Assembly (NCBI GenBank): GCA_002413835.1
Contig: DHXU01000003.1
Location: forward strand, 62,910-126,909
DNA length: 64,000 nt
Direction: 5' to 3'
Source: Candidatus Saccharibacteria bacterium UBA5148
GTDB lineage: Bacteria; Patescibacteriota; Saccharimonadia; Saccharimonadales; UBA4665
The notes beneath the pieces were generated by a model. It searched no databases. It saw only the letters and a program-made list of their open reading frames with translations, and was not told the DNA's origin. Below are positions 8,054-16,234 of the stretch, one piece after another. The position numbers and the translations under genes are program-made. Every line of letters starts with the position of its first letter. Position 1 is the stretch's first letter.

Positions 8054-9193
8054 ATGGAACCAGATAAAATATCTGTAGAAGATGCTGAAGAAATGGAGAT
8101 TGAAACTCCGGAAGTCGAACTTGATGAGCATATCATCGATGAACCGCCTGCAGATTCGCCGAACGAATTGCCGAAGGACATCCTGGCCGCTGACCAGGCA
8201 GTCATTGATAACTATAAAGAAACCGACGTCTTCGCCTGGGCCAACAACCTTGTGCAGTACAAAGATGAACTGAAGATCGAATTATTCTTTTTTAACAAAA
8301 ACAATGTCGTCTACCGCACCAATATGACGGCTGAACTCGCCAAACAGCTCGAGCCGCTGTTTATCGACGAAATCCTGGAATATATGCTGGAGGGCGCTGA
8401 CAACGGCCTTATAGTCCGCGGTTTCGAAGAGGCTGAGAGCGAAGAGAACGTCCTGATGCGCACCCGGCTGCACAAGGTTGAGAAGGCCCGCGAGATGCTG
8501 AACTGGCTCAAGACGCAGGAGCACGAGATTGAAGTCTTCAAGGAAGAAGAGCACGACATCAAACGCATCAAGGGCATCGTTGCTCGCTGCAGCCACCGTG
8601 ATATGCCGATGAAATTCTACGTCATCAAGCAATTACCGCAGTCCCAGGTCATGAAGGGAAGTACCGGCTGGATGATCCGTAATGACAAGTTCGTCCAGTT
8701 TGACGCCGATGCCGCGCTGCGCGTGCCATCTGACAACCAACTGTTGGTACTCGACCAGGATATGTATGTTTTCAGCCAGGCCAAGCTCAAAGCGCTCTTC
8801 GGCTATGATGCCAAAGAAGCCAGCATCGCCGAGAAAAAGGTCGACGAGATCCAGAAAAATTTCAAACTCAGCTTCGCCGATGGCGAGAACATGCAGTCCA
8901 TGATAAAAGGCAACCGCGGGGTTATCAAGAAACTCCAGAAGATTGAACCCAGTCTGATCAAGCAAGAGGACATCATCGACCGTTCCGACGAGCTGGACAT
9001 CGGTTTGATGCAGGATGACGCCGGCGCGATCATCATCATGGACGGCAAGGATATGACCAAATTCGTCAATCTACTGAACGACGATTATATGGAAAGCCCG
9101 ATGACCGGCATCCGTTACGAAATCCAGAAAAAGCGAGAGCTCAAGCCGACCGAAGAGGACGAGAACGCCGGCATCTTACGCGAGCACAGCTAA
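8054..9193 (+). CDS. KwaB-like (DUF4868) protein
   Basis: A 379-aa cytosolic protein. The first 55 residues are strongly acidic. The rest resembles the DUF4868 family, which includes KwaB of the Kiwa antiphage system: an N-terminal mixed alpha/beta region, a middle segment with the strand pair FYVIKQL and WMIRNDKFVQFD, a predicted DQDMYVFSQAKLKALFGY segment, and a C-terminal LLNDDYMESPMTGIRYE motif (about residues 341-357). A GAGGGAG ribosome binding site lies 12 nt upstream. No membrane protein of the KwaA type is adjacent. The family call rests on motif memory, and the defence role is only inferred. Confidence 0.5.
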   Translation: MEPDKISVEDAEEMEIETPEVELDEHIIDEPPADSPNELPKDILAADQAVIDNYKETDVFAWANNLVQYKDELKIELFFFNKNNVVYRTNMTAELAKQLEPLFIDEILEYMLEGADNGLIVRGFEEAESEENVLMRTRLHKVEKAREMLNWLKTQEHEIEVFKEEEHDIKRIKGIVARCSHRDMPMKFYVIKQLPQSQVMKGSTGWMIRNDKFVQFDADAALRVPSDNQLLVLDQDMYVFSQAKLKALFGYDAKEASIAEKKVDEIQKNFKLSFADGENMQSMIKGNRGVIKKLQKIEPSLIKQEDIIDRSDELDIGLMQDDAGAIIIMDGKDMTKFVNLLNDDYMESPMTGIRYEIQKKRELKPTEEDENAGILREHS

Positions 9194-9197
9194 TAGC

Positions 9198-10037
9198 TTA
9201 ATCTTCGTACATTGTTGCAGCAGCTTTGTAGGTGCCAAGGTTTTCTACGGTGCATTCCTGGAAGTCGAGCATCTCGATGGCCATCTCCAGAGCGGCTGGC
9301 GTAATTTCAAGATCGATATAGAACTGATATTTCCAAACTTTGCCAGGAATCGGCCGCGACTGCAATTTTGTCAGGTTGCTGCTGACGTCGCTAAAGACGC
9401 CCAGAGCGCGGTGCAGGGCGCCGGGCTCGTGCGAAGTCGTGATGATCAGCGAAGCCTTGTCGGCATTGGCTGGCGGCGTGCCATGCGGGTCGATTACCAG
9501 AAAACGAGTGAAGTTGAGCGGTTCATCCTGAATTGCGGATTTGAGGATGAACATACCATGCATTTTAGCAGCAACCACACCGGCGATCGCAGCACAGGAA
9601 CGGTCACCGTTTCTTTTCACGAATTCAACGGCGGCGGCAGTGTCGTGGTGTTCGACAATCTCGGCCTTTGGGAACTTATTGGCCAGATAGTGAGCACATT
9701 GCGCCAGCGCTACCGGATGAGAGTATATCCGCGTGATATCGTCCGGCTGGACTCCTTCGAACGTAATGAGATTCTGGTGGATATGTTCGACGACCTCACC
9801 GATAATTGGGTAATGATACTTGGATAACAGGTCGTAGACCTCTGTAATCGAGCCGTATAGTGAGTTTTCGATGGCGATTACGGCAACATCGGCCGCCTCA
9901 GCTGCCAGCGCGCTAAAAACGGCCGAAAAGGTGTCGGCATAGACGAAACTGTTGGTCTGCCCATCTGTCTCTCCGTAATAATGTCCGGCTGCTATATGAT
10001 GGAACGAACCCTCGGCGCCCTGGATGGCTATCTTCAT
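9198..10037 (-). CDS. pheA: Prephenate dehydratase
   Basis: Converts prephenate to phenylpyruvate in phenylalanine synthesis. The 279-aa protein has a periplasmic-binding-protein-like catalytic domain (MKIAIQGAEGSFHHIAA at the start, AVIAIENSLYGSI, and the family TRFLVID motif near residue 180) and a C-terminal ACT domain (about 190-275) with the ESRP-type segment replaced by QSRPIPGK. There is no fused chorismate mutase. The ATG at 10037 follows GAGGATAT. No other aromatic-pathway gene is visible within the window, which makes it an orphan step here. It is divergent from the PIF1-like gene. Confidence 0.9.
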   Translation of the reverse strand: MKIAIQGAEGSFHHIAAGHYYGETDGQTNSFVYADTFSAVFSALAAEAADVAVIAIENSLYGSITEVYDLLSKYHYPIIGEVVEHIHQNLITFEGVQPDDITRIYSHPVALAQCAHYLANKFPKAEIVEHHDTAAAVEFVKRNGDRSCAAIAGVVAAKMHGMFILKSAIQDEPLNFTRFLVIDPHGTPPANADKASLIITTSHEPGALHRALGVFSDVSSNLTKLQSRPIPGKVWKYQFYIDLEITPAALEMAIEMLDFQECTVENLGTYKAAATMYED

Positions 10038-10109
10038 GTGTATATCCTCATATGTATATGGTACTACAACCGGCGCCAAGCTTGTATACTTGCATAGTAT
10101 GGAGATGCA

Positions 10110-11702
10110 ATGGACCAAGCTTTAGCACTGGAAATTATGGCCGAGGGGCACAATGTTCTTCTGACCGGACCGGCCGGCTCAGGGAAGACCTATGTACTGA
10201 ATGAATTTATCCGGCGTGCCAAATCCCGCGGTAAATACGTGGCCGTTACGGCGACAACCGGCCTGGCGGCGACGCATCTTGGCGGCAATACCATCCACGC
10301 CTGGAGCGGTATCGGCATCTCTGATCAATTACATCCGCAATTCGAAGAGCATCTTCTGAAGGGTCGCCGGGATATCATCGAAGCCACCGATATTCTGATC
10401 ATTGATGAGATATCGATGTTGCACGATTACCGGCTTGACATGGTTGACGAGATCGCCCGCAAGGTCCGGCGCCAGGATGAGCCATTCGGAGGCATCCAGG
10501 TCATATTGTGCGGCGACTTTTTCCAATTACCCCCGGTCAATCGCCAGGACTCGCGGCAGGGAAGCTTCGTTGTGAATGCCGAGGTCTGGGAAGAATTCGA
10601 CCCAGTTATTTGTTATCTTGAGGAACAGCATCGCCAGGATGATGACGATTTCCTGGAAATTCTCAGTGCCATGCGCTCCGGCGATGTCCGCCGCCGCCAT
10701 GCCGAGATGCTGCTGAAGCGTGTCAATGCCGACCTCAGTGAGCACATACCGGCCGGCGGTGAAGCCACCGAACTCCACACGGTCAACATCGATGTCGACC
10801 GCATCAACTCCGGCCGTCTGGAGAACATTACCGGTGACGAACATTATTATGAGATGAACACAACCGGCAGCGCCCAGTATGTCGAGACTCTGAAGCGTTC
10901 CTGTCTGGCCCTGGAAGTATTGACCCTGAAGAAGGGTGCCTTGGTGATGTGTATCAAGAACAGCGCTGAGAAGCGCTACGCCAACGGCTCACTTGGTACG
11001 GTAGTAGATTTCGAGAAGTCGACCAATTACCCGATCGTCGAGCTACACAGCGGCCGCCGCGTCACGATGGAACCGGAAACCTGGGAACTGCGGGACGGCA
11101 ACAAAAAACGGGCCTCGATCAGCCAGATTCCACTCCGCCTGGCCTGGGCCATCACCGTACATAAGAGCCAGGGTATGACGCTCGACGCCGCCCGCGTCGA
11201 CCTGCGCCGGGCATTTGTGGAGGGTATGGGCTACGTTGCCTTGTCGCGCGTCCGCCGACTGGACAATCTCAGTCTGGTCGGTATCAACCAGATGGCCCTG
11301 CGGATCAGCGAAGAGGCCCTGGAAATTGACAAGCAACTGCGCCGCAAGTCGGCCTCTGACGCTGCCAAATACGAACCCTTGCGTGCCGCGGCGCTGGCGC
11401 GGGCGGCTGCCGAAAAGCTCAATCCTGCCTCGTCAGCTTCGTCCAAGGCCTCATCGGGCAGCTGGGCTGACAAACTTGCCAAGATGCGCACCGAATATCC
11501 GAACGCCTACAAGCCGTGGACCAAAGCTGAAGACGCCAAGCTGATGGATTATTTTACCGATGGCAAGGCTAAGACCGTCAAAGAGCTGACCACGGTCTTT
11601 GGCCGTCATCCTGGATCAATCAGCGTTCGCCTCAAAAAGCATTTTGGTGAAGACGCCGTTACGGAGCTCAGTCATAAGGCGCAAAAAACTAAGGGCGCTT
11701 AG
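10110..11702 (+). CDS. PIF1-like DNA helicase with C-terminal SANT/Myb-like segment
   Basis: A 530-aa superfamily 1B helicase. Walker A is GPAGSGKT (about residues 20-27), Walker B IIDEIS (about 97-102), with CGDFFQLPPV and a C-terminal HKSQGMTLD plus ALSRVR motif as in PIF1/RecD-like enzymes. After residue 415 comes an Ala/Ser linker and a small domain beginning WTKAEDAKLMDYF (about 468-480) that resembles a Myb/SANT helix-turn-helix. It probably unwinds structured DNA or displaces replication blocks. GGAG sits 5 nt before the ATG. Peptide deformylase follows after 9 nt. Confidence 0.85.
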   Translation: MDQALALEIMAEGHNVLLTGPAGSGKTYVLNEFIRRAKSRGKYVAVTATTGLAATHLGGNTIHAWSGIGISDQLHPQFEEHLLKGRRDIIEATDILIIDEISMLHDYRLDMVDEIARKVRRQDEPFGGIQVILCGDFFQLPPVNRQDSRQGSFVVNAEVWEEFDPVICYLEEQHRQDDDDFLEILSAMRSGDVRRRHAEMLLKRVNADLSEHIPAGGEATELHTVNIDVDRINSGRLENITGDEHYYEMNTTGSAQYVETLKRSCLALEVLTLKKGALVMCIKNSAEKRYANGSLGTVVDFEKSTNYPIVELHSGRRVTMEPETWELRDGNKKRASISQIPLRLAWAITVHKSQGMTLDAARVDLRRAFVEGMGYVALSRVRRLDNLSLVGINQMALRISEEALEIDKQLRRKSASDAAKYEPLRAAALARAAAEKLNPASSASSKASSGSWADKLAKMRTEYPNAYKPWTKAEDAKLMDYFTDGKAKTVKELTTVFGRHPGSISVRLKKHFGEDAVTELSHKAQKTKGA

Positions 11703-11711
11703 CAGCAAGCT

Positions 11712-12263
11712 ATGAAAATATTACGCCGCACTTTGTTCGGAAATCCAGTATTACGGACGACGGCCCGACGGCTGAGCGCCGATGAGATCGCGTCACCACA
11801 GATTCAGGAACTTATTGCCGATATGCGTTATACCCTCGAATACCGCAGGTATGGGGTTGGACTGGCTGCACCGCAGATCGGGCAGCCAGTCGCGGTGAGC
11901 GTCATTGCAATAAAGCCTACGCCAACCCGGCCCGAAAATCCTCATATCAATTTTGTGATTATCAACCCGGAGATTATTCGGACGTACGGTGCGCTGATGC
12001 CAAAATGGGAAGGCTGTCTGAGCTTCGGCAGCGGCCCGACCTTGCCATATGCCCAGGCCAGCCGTTATGAGAAAATCAGGGTCCGATTCCTTGATGAGCA
12101 GGGCGGTCTCCATGAAACCGATTATGACGGTCTGGTAGCTCATGTGCTGCAACACGAAATTGACCATCTGAACGGCATTCTATTTGTCGATAAAGTCCTG
12201 GATCCGACGACATATATAACGATTAGCGAATATAAGAAACGATATCTACATACTACCAACTAG
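11712..12263 (+). CDS. def: Peptide deformylase
   Basis: Removes the formyl group from the N-terminal methionine of new proteins. All three family motifs are present in the 183 residues: GVGLAAPQIG (about 49-58), EGCLSF with the metal-binding Cys (about 97-102), and QHEIDHLNG (about 150-158) with two metal-binding His and the catalytic Glu. It lies 9 nt downstream of the helicase gene with no clear ribosome binding site and is probably co-transcribed. A small palindrome (CTACATGTAG) follows the stop. Confidence 0.94.
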   Translation: MKILRRTLFGNPVLRTTARRLSADEIASPQIQELIADMRYTLEYRRYGVGLAAPQIGQPVAVSVIAIKPTPTRPENPHINFVIINPEIIRTYGALMPKWEGCLSFGSGPTLPYAQASRYEKIRVRFLDEQGGLHETDYDGLVAHVLQHEIDHLNGILFVDKVLDPTTYITISEYKKRYLHTTN

Positions 12264-12285
12264 GCTACATGTAGAGCCGAAGTGC

Positions 12286-12329
12286 TTGTGTTATCACACA
12301 AAATATCGTGTTGTTAAAAAAGTTAACAA
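12286..12329. promoter_or_regulatory. Tandem palindromes before the TasA-like gene
   Basis: TTGTGT-TATC-ACACAA (12286-12301) and TTGTTAA-AAAAG-TTAACAA (12311-12329) are two perfect inverted repeats, 65-108 nt upstream of the start. They look like operators for one or two dimeric regulators. Confidence 0.5.
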
Positions 12330-12393
12330 AATGTTTGGCATGAGCGTAATGCCGGGTGCAATATGTCGTCATAAATTAAGTGAGGGCAGTGGC

Positions 12394-13020
12394 ATGAAGC
12401 GCAGCAAAACTAATCTATCATTTAAGAGACATGGTATGGGGGGTCTGCAGCCGCTTGCCCGGGCTATCATGGTCGTGTCAGCGGTGGCGGTCCTGGCAAC
12501 CGGTGTCACATACGCTGCACTGCAAAGCCCGGCCGCTACCCTGAGTGGCAACACTATCAGCACAGCAACCGCCGATCTGAAGATTTCGACGACGACGGCG
12601 ACGAGCTCTACGAGCTTCGCAGTTACCAAAACGGGTTTTAGCTTTGCTAATATTGTTCCCGGCGGCTCGCCGGCTCCAACCGATGGCAATCTGTTCTATC
12701 TCAAGAACTTTGGTAATGTCCCGATGGCGCTGAAGCTGAGTATCGGCACGACGCCTGTCAATGCAGCAAGCGTTGATTTGTCCAAAGTATACATCGTGCT
12801 GACCCGCCTGGACGGTACGACCGCACCCCAAAAACTGTCAGTTGCATCTCTCGTTGCCAGTCAGACAACTGGCGGTCTGGCGATTACCGATAATCTGGCC
12901 GGCGTGACGGCAGCACAATATAAGACGCAGATTGCCATGGACGAGGATGCCTTCACGGGTGCATCGGCCACGATCAGCGGGATAGACCTGGTCTTTACCG
13001 GTACGGTCGTAGCTCAGTAA
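12394..13020 (+). CDS. TasA/camelysin-like secreted protein
   Basis: A 208-aa exported protein. A basic start (MKRSKTNLSFKRHG) precedes a hydrophobic signal segment (about residues 22-45, AVAVLATGVTYAALQ). The mature part is a Thr/Ser/Ala-rich beta domain with the FSFANIVPGG and FYLKNFGNVPMALKLSI pattern seen in TasA/camelysin-type proteins. The ATG at 12394 follows a GAGGG box; upstream in-frame starts are less likely. A signal peptidase gene of the SipW/ER type follows after 37 nt, as in tasA operons, which supports both calls. TasA family members form surface fibres or act as secreted proteases; which applies here is open. Confidence 0.65.
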   Translation: MKRSKTNLSFKRHGMGGLQPLARAIMVVSAVAVLATGVTYAALQSPAATLSGNTISTATADLKISTTTATSSTSFAVTKTGFSFANIVPGGSPAPTDGNLFYLKNFGNVPMALKLSIGTTPVNAASVDLSKVYIVLTRLDGTTAPQKLSVASLVASQTTGGLAITDNLAGVTAAQYKTQIAMDEDAFTGASATISGIDLVFTGTVVAQ

Positions 13021-13057
13021 TACTCGGCAGAACAATCGGATAGGGCAAAGGGATGTA

Positions 13058-13582
13058 ATGCAAAGAGTAACAATCATTGGCACGAAGCTATGTTTCGGTC
13101 TGCTCGTCGCAATTTCACTGTTCAGCGCTGCAGCACTTGGGTATGTCAGGGTGCGGGGGTTGCAGCTGCTGAGCGTCCAGACCGGCAGTATGCGGCCGGA
13201 GATCCGGCCTGGCGATGCTGTCCTCGTACGGCGAGCTTACCAGCCGCTAATACCCGGTGACATCATCAGCTATCAGAGCCTTGCTGATCCGAAACTGACT
13301 ATCACGCACCGCGTTGTTTCTGTCAGCTCCATGACCGGGACACTTATTACCAAAGGTGATGTCTTGCAGACGAACGATCCACCGATCGGTTACGACCGCG
13401 TCATTGGCAGGGTAGTGCGGATCGTTCCGGTCGTCGGTCGCGGTGTTGATTTTATACGCCGTCCTGTCGGACTGATCGGCGTTGTCTATCTGCCGGCTGT
13501 GATTCTGATCGGCGCAGAAATCCGACGTCTGATGAAGTACTATGACATGCAAAGGTATCGGTTGTACGCCTATCCTTGGTGA
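13058..13582 (+). CDS. Signal peptidase I, SipW/ER-type
   Basis: A 174-aa membrane protease. The N-terminal transmembrane helix (about residues 8-30) is followed by the catalytic serine in QTGSMRP (S44) and a histidine in THRVVS (H84) at the place where bacterial-type enzymes carry lysine, so it is a Ser-His enzyme like SipW. TKGDVLQTNDP is also typical of the family, and a second hydrophobic stretch (about 135-155) anchors the C-terminus. AAGGG lies just before the ATG. Its position 37 nt after the TasA-like gene suggests that this is its dedicated substrate. Confidence 0.85.
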   Translation: MQRVTIIGTKLCFGLLVAISLFSAAALGYVRVRGLQLLSVQTGSMRPEIRPGDAVLVRRAYQPLIPGDIISYQSLADPKLTITHRVVSVSSMTGTLITKGDVLQTNDPPIGYDRVIGRVVRIVPVVGRGVDFIRRPVGLIGVVYLPAVILIGAEIRRLMKYYDMQRYRLYAYPW

Positions 13583-13722
13583 ATCTAAAACGGTTCTCAG
13601 CCAGCAGGTTTAGATGCATGTCAGCTTGGCCGAAGTGCTAAATCTTACAGCTACCTATGCATGTATACAGATATACTTGTGTCTGCTAGAACTACTGAGA
13701 TGTCTGACAAAGGAGGCGCCTG

Positions 13723-14361
13723 ATGAAAATTACCAAACTGATACATTCCTGTCTGCTGGTGGAAATGCCGGCGCCTATCAACCGCACGGCACTCTTTGAC
13801 CCGGGAGTCATGAGCGAACCGGCCATCAATGTCAGCTCCCTCGAATATCTTGATAACATCATTATCACTCACAATCACGACGACCATATGAGCCTTCCGC
13901 TCATCAAAAGACTGGTTGCCAAATTTCCGGACGTGCGGATTACGGCTACTCAGGAAGCGGTCGACGAGCTGGCCGAGGAGGGAATTGAAGCAGTTCATGA
14001 AGAAACCCCAGGTGTCGTCTTCTTTGATTCACCGCATGAAGAAGTCCGGCCAACCTTTCCGCTCCCCCAGGAAATCGGCGTTCACTATCTGGATTTGCTG
14101 ACTCATCCCGGCGATAGCCACAGTTTCAAGGAAACGAAAGCAGTTCTGGCGTTACCGATTACTGCACCGTGGGGCTCGACAGTTCGGGCAGTCAATCTGG
14201 CGCTGGAACTGAAGCCAAAATATATCATACCTATCCATGATTGGCATTGGCACGATCAGGCTCGCACGCAGACATATGACAGTCTGGAAAAATTATTTGC
14301 CGAGCATGGCATCACATTCCTGAAACCAGAAACCGGCGTGCCAATCGTGATCGATGTATGA
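13723..14361 (+). CDS. MBL-fold metallohydrolase
   Basis: A 212-aa metallo-beta-lactamase-fold protein of the UlaG/L-ascorbate-lactonase-like type. The metal site THNHDDH is at about residues 49-55, HPGDSH lies in the middle, and IPIHDWHWHD near residue 170 supplies the last histidine. A strong AAAGGAGG box precedes the ATG. The substrate is unknown, since family members hydrolyse lactones, phosphodiesters or RNA. It stands alone between the signal peptidase and the aldo-keto reductase on the same strand. Confidence 0.85.
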   Translation: MKITKLIHSCLLVEMPAPINRTALFDPGVMSEPAINVSSLEYLDNIIITHNHDDHMSLPLIKRLVAKFPDVRITATQEAVDELAEEGIEAVHEETPGVVFFDSPHEEVRPTFPLPQEIGVHYLDLLTHPGDSHSFKETKAVLALPITAPWGSTVRAVNLALELKPKYIIPIHDWHWHDQARTQTYDSLEKLFAEHGITFLKPETGVPIVIDV

Positions 14362-14420
14362 TTACCGGTGCCGCAAGCTTACACCTAACACCCACTACCT
14401 AACTTAGAAAGCGAGACACC

Positions 14421-15263
14421 ATGAATGATGAGAAGACGAACGACGACAAGACCTTTACTTTGAATACAAATGCCAATATCCCGGCAATCGGCTTCGGTTG
14501 CTGGCAGATCACACCGGATAGTGCCGCCGAAGAGGCCGTCAAAACGGCGCTCGAAATCGGTTACCGGCATATCGACACCGCCAAGATCTATGGTAATGAA
14601 GCCGGTGTCGGCGACGGTGTACGGGCATCCGGCGTCGCACGCCAAGACTTGTTTGTAACGACGAAGCTATGGAACGAAGACCAGGGTTACGACAGCGGGC
14701 TCGGAGCCATCGACGAGTCGCTCGGCAAGCTCGGCCTGGACTATGTCGATCTCTATCTCATCCATTGGCCACGCAGCAGTACGCGCGCCGATGCCTGGCG
14801 GGCAATGCAGGATATTTACAAATCCGGCAAAGCCAAAGCCGTCGGCGTCAGTAATTACACCATCCGCCATCTGGAAGAACTGCTGGGGAGCAGTGATCTG
14901 GTCCCCGCAGTCAACCAGGTGGAATTTCATCCGTACATCTACGAGCAGCAGCAAGAACTGCTGGCATTCTGCAAAGCCCATAATATCGTCGTCGAAGCCT
15001 ATAGTCCACTAGCTCGTCACTCGCGTGAGGTAGACGAGCGCATCCTCAGTATCGCCGAGGCCGTCGGCCGCACACCATCGCAGGTCATTTTGCGCTGGTG
15101 TTTGCAGCACGGAACTGTGCCTTTGCCGCGCTCCACCAACCCTGTACATATCCGTGAAAACCTTGAAGTTTTTGATTTTGAGCTGAGTGACGCTGATATG
15201 GAAACGCTGAATGGTATGAGCGACGGCCAGCGGGTGACCAGTGACCCCGAAGACATAACCTGA
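14421..15263 (+). CDS. Aldo-keto reductase
   Basis: A 280-aa NADPH-dependent reductase of the AKR5/2,5-diketo-D-gluconate reductase type. The catalytic tetrad is visible as Asp and Tyr in HIDTAKIYGNE, Lys in TTKLWNED and His in YLIHWP. The cofactor-binding end is seen in VPLPRSTNPVHIREN and the EVFDFELSDADME region. It acts on small carbonyl compounds; the physiological substrate cannot be told. A GAAAGCGAG stretch precedes the ATG. Confidence 0.9.
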   Translation: MNDEKTNDDKTFTLNTNANIPAIGFGCWQITPDSAAEEAVKTALEIGYRHIDTAKIYGNEAGVGDGVRASGVARQDLFVTTKLWNEDQGYDSGLGAIDESLGKLGLDYVDLYLIHWPRSSTRADAWRAMQDIYKSGKAKAVGVSNYTIRHLEELLGSSDLVPAVNQVEFHPYIYEQQQELLAFCKAHNIVVEAYSPLARHSREVDERILSIAEAVGRTPSQVILRWCLQHGTVPLPRSTNPVHIRENLEVFDFELSDADMETLNGMSDGQRVTSDPEDIT

Positions 15264-15283
15264 TCGCTTAATGTAAAATAATA

Positions 15284-15312
15284 TTGACATAAGCACATCA
15301 AAGTGCTAATGT
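15284..15312 (+). promoter_or_regulatory. Consensus promoter with spacer palindrome, leaderless gene
   Basis: TTGACA (15284-15289), a 17-nt spacer, then TAATGT (15307-15312), 6 nt before the ATG at 15319. The spacer carries AGCAC-ATCAAA-GTGCT, an operator-like inverted repeat. Confidence 0.7.
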
Positions 15313-15318
15313 CTAAGT

Positions 15319-15612
15319 ATGGTAGAACAAAATAAAAATACTACAATTGAAAAATTCGAAACCGTTATGTCTCACGTTGGCATGGCAGTTATGACAATGG
15401 CGACTATGGCCAGCATGACTGAGCTGGCACACCGCGAAGGCAGCCACCTGATTGCAACCTTGCAGCCGGCTTACGTCATGAACAACGACAATACGGGCGA
15501 TGCAGGGCAGGGTGACGAGCAGCTTCGCCGCAGCGGTCGGGAAGAGATCCGCCATACGTCCGCATCCTACGGTTCAGCTATGCGGTCACATTCTGTCACC
15601 GGTAAGCTCTAG
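15319..15612 (+). CDS. Hypothetical protein, 97 aa
   Basis: Not recognised. The first half is Met-rich and helical (MSHVGMAVMTMATMASM, residues 17-33); the second half is polar with several Arg, Ser and His. The Met-rich helix could be membrane- or copper-associated, but nothing proves it. It has a near-consensus promoter placed so that the mRNA starts at or near the ATG, plus an operator-like palindrome in the spacer. This suggests a regulated single gene just in front of the division cluster. Confidence 0.65.
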   Translation: MVEQNKNTTIEKFETVMSHVGMAVMTMATMASMTELAHREGSHLIATLQPAYVMNNDNTGDAGQGDEQLRRSGREEIRHTSASYGSAMRSHSVTGKL

Positions 15613-15725
15613 CCGTCTAGCGCATTGCTTATTAGCATAAGCGCTATATGTGTTCACAATTGGGTATCAGATACGAAACTGTGGATAACTTATCATGAAA
15701 ACACTCTTGTTTAGCATAAAAGTAC

Positions 15726-15754
15726 TTGTAGTGGGTACGAGTGGGTAGTACACT
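15726..15754 (+). promoter_or_regulatory. mraZ promoter
   Basis: TTGTAG (15726-15731), 17-nt spacer, TACACT (15749-15754). The expected transcript start is near 15761, giving a leader of about 110 nt before mraZ. Two GTGGGTA boxes lie in or at the edge of the spacer. Confidence 0.6.
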
Positions 15755-15778
15755 CTAGCTAGTGGGTAATCGTGGGTA
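15731..15778 (+). promoter_or_regulatory. MraZ operator: four GTGGGTA boxes
   Basis: GTGGGTA occurs at 15731, 15741, 15762 and 15772, with start-to-start spacings of 10, 21 and 10 nt (whole helical turns). MraZ is known to bind direct TGGG-type repeats upstream of its own gene in E. coli and Mycoplasma. Here two boxes occupy the promoter spacer and two lie just past the expected start. A further TGGGTA is at 15661. Confidence 0.8.
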
Positions 15779-15871
15779 ACCCGGAAGCGCACAAGCGATT
15801 CCATCGGCCAACCATCAAAAAACAAAAATAACCACTAGCACTCTAAAACTATCACCTAAACTAAACGGGCA

Positions 15872-16234
15872 ATGGCTACAGTAGACTATTTTCAGCGCAA
15901 GCTTGACGACAAGCGGAGGTTAACCATACCGACCGAACTTAGAGCCGAATTTGCGAGTGGAGTAGTGATTACTCGTGGTTTCAAAAAATACCTTCACGTC
16001 TATCCCAAATCAGTTTGGGACGGTGATGTCGAACCGCTGCTTTCAGGAAGTATCCTGGATGAACAGGTGGCCGACCTCAACGTTCAATTCCGGTCAGGGA
16101 AAAGTGAGAATGACCTCGATGACAAGCAGGGACGCTTGGTCATCGAACAGCATCTCCTGGACTACGCTGGTATCGAAAAAGGTGTCGTAGCAGTACGCGT
16201 CGGCAAATATTGGCGGCTTATGGCAGAAACATAA
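15872..16234 (+). CDS. mraZ: Transcriptional regulator MraZ
   Basis: First gene of the dcw cluster. The 120 aa hold two SpoVT/AbrB-like half domains, each with the DxxxR-type signature: DDKRRLTIPTELR near residue 12 and DDKQGRLVIEQHL near residue 83. MraZ is an autorepressor of the dcw operon, and matching boxes are present upstream. The start ATG has no clear ribosome binding site. A 600-nt gap separates it from rsmH, unusual for this gene pair. Confidence 0.88.
   Translation: MATVDYFQRKLDDKRRLTIPTELRAEFASGVVITRGFKKYLHVYPKSVWDGDVEPLLSGSILDEQVADLNVQFRSGKSENDLDDKQGRLVIEQHLLDYAGIEKGVVAVRVGKYWRLMAET

Noticed and set aside
15680..15688. Perfect DnaA-box sequence TGTGGATAA upstream of mraZ
   Set aside because: A single box without a cluster, AT-rich unwinding element or dnaA/dnaN nearby; not an origin. 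It could still be an incidental DnaA site.
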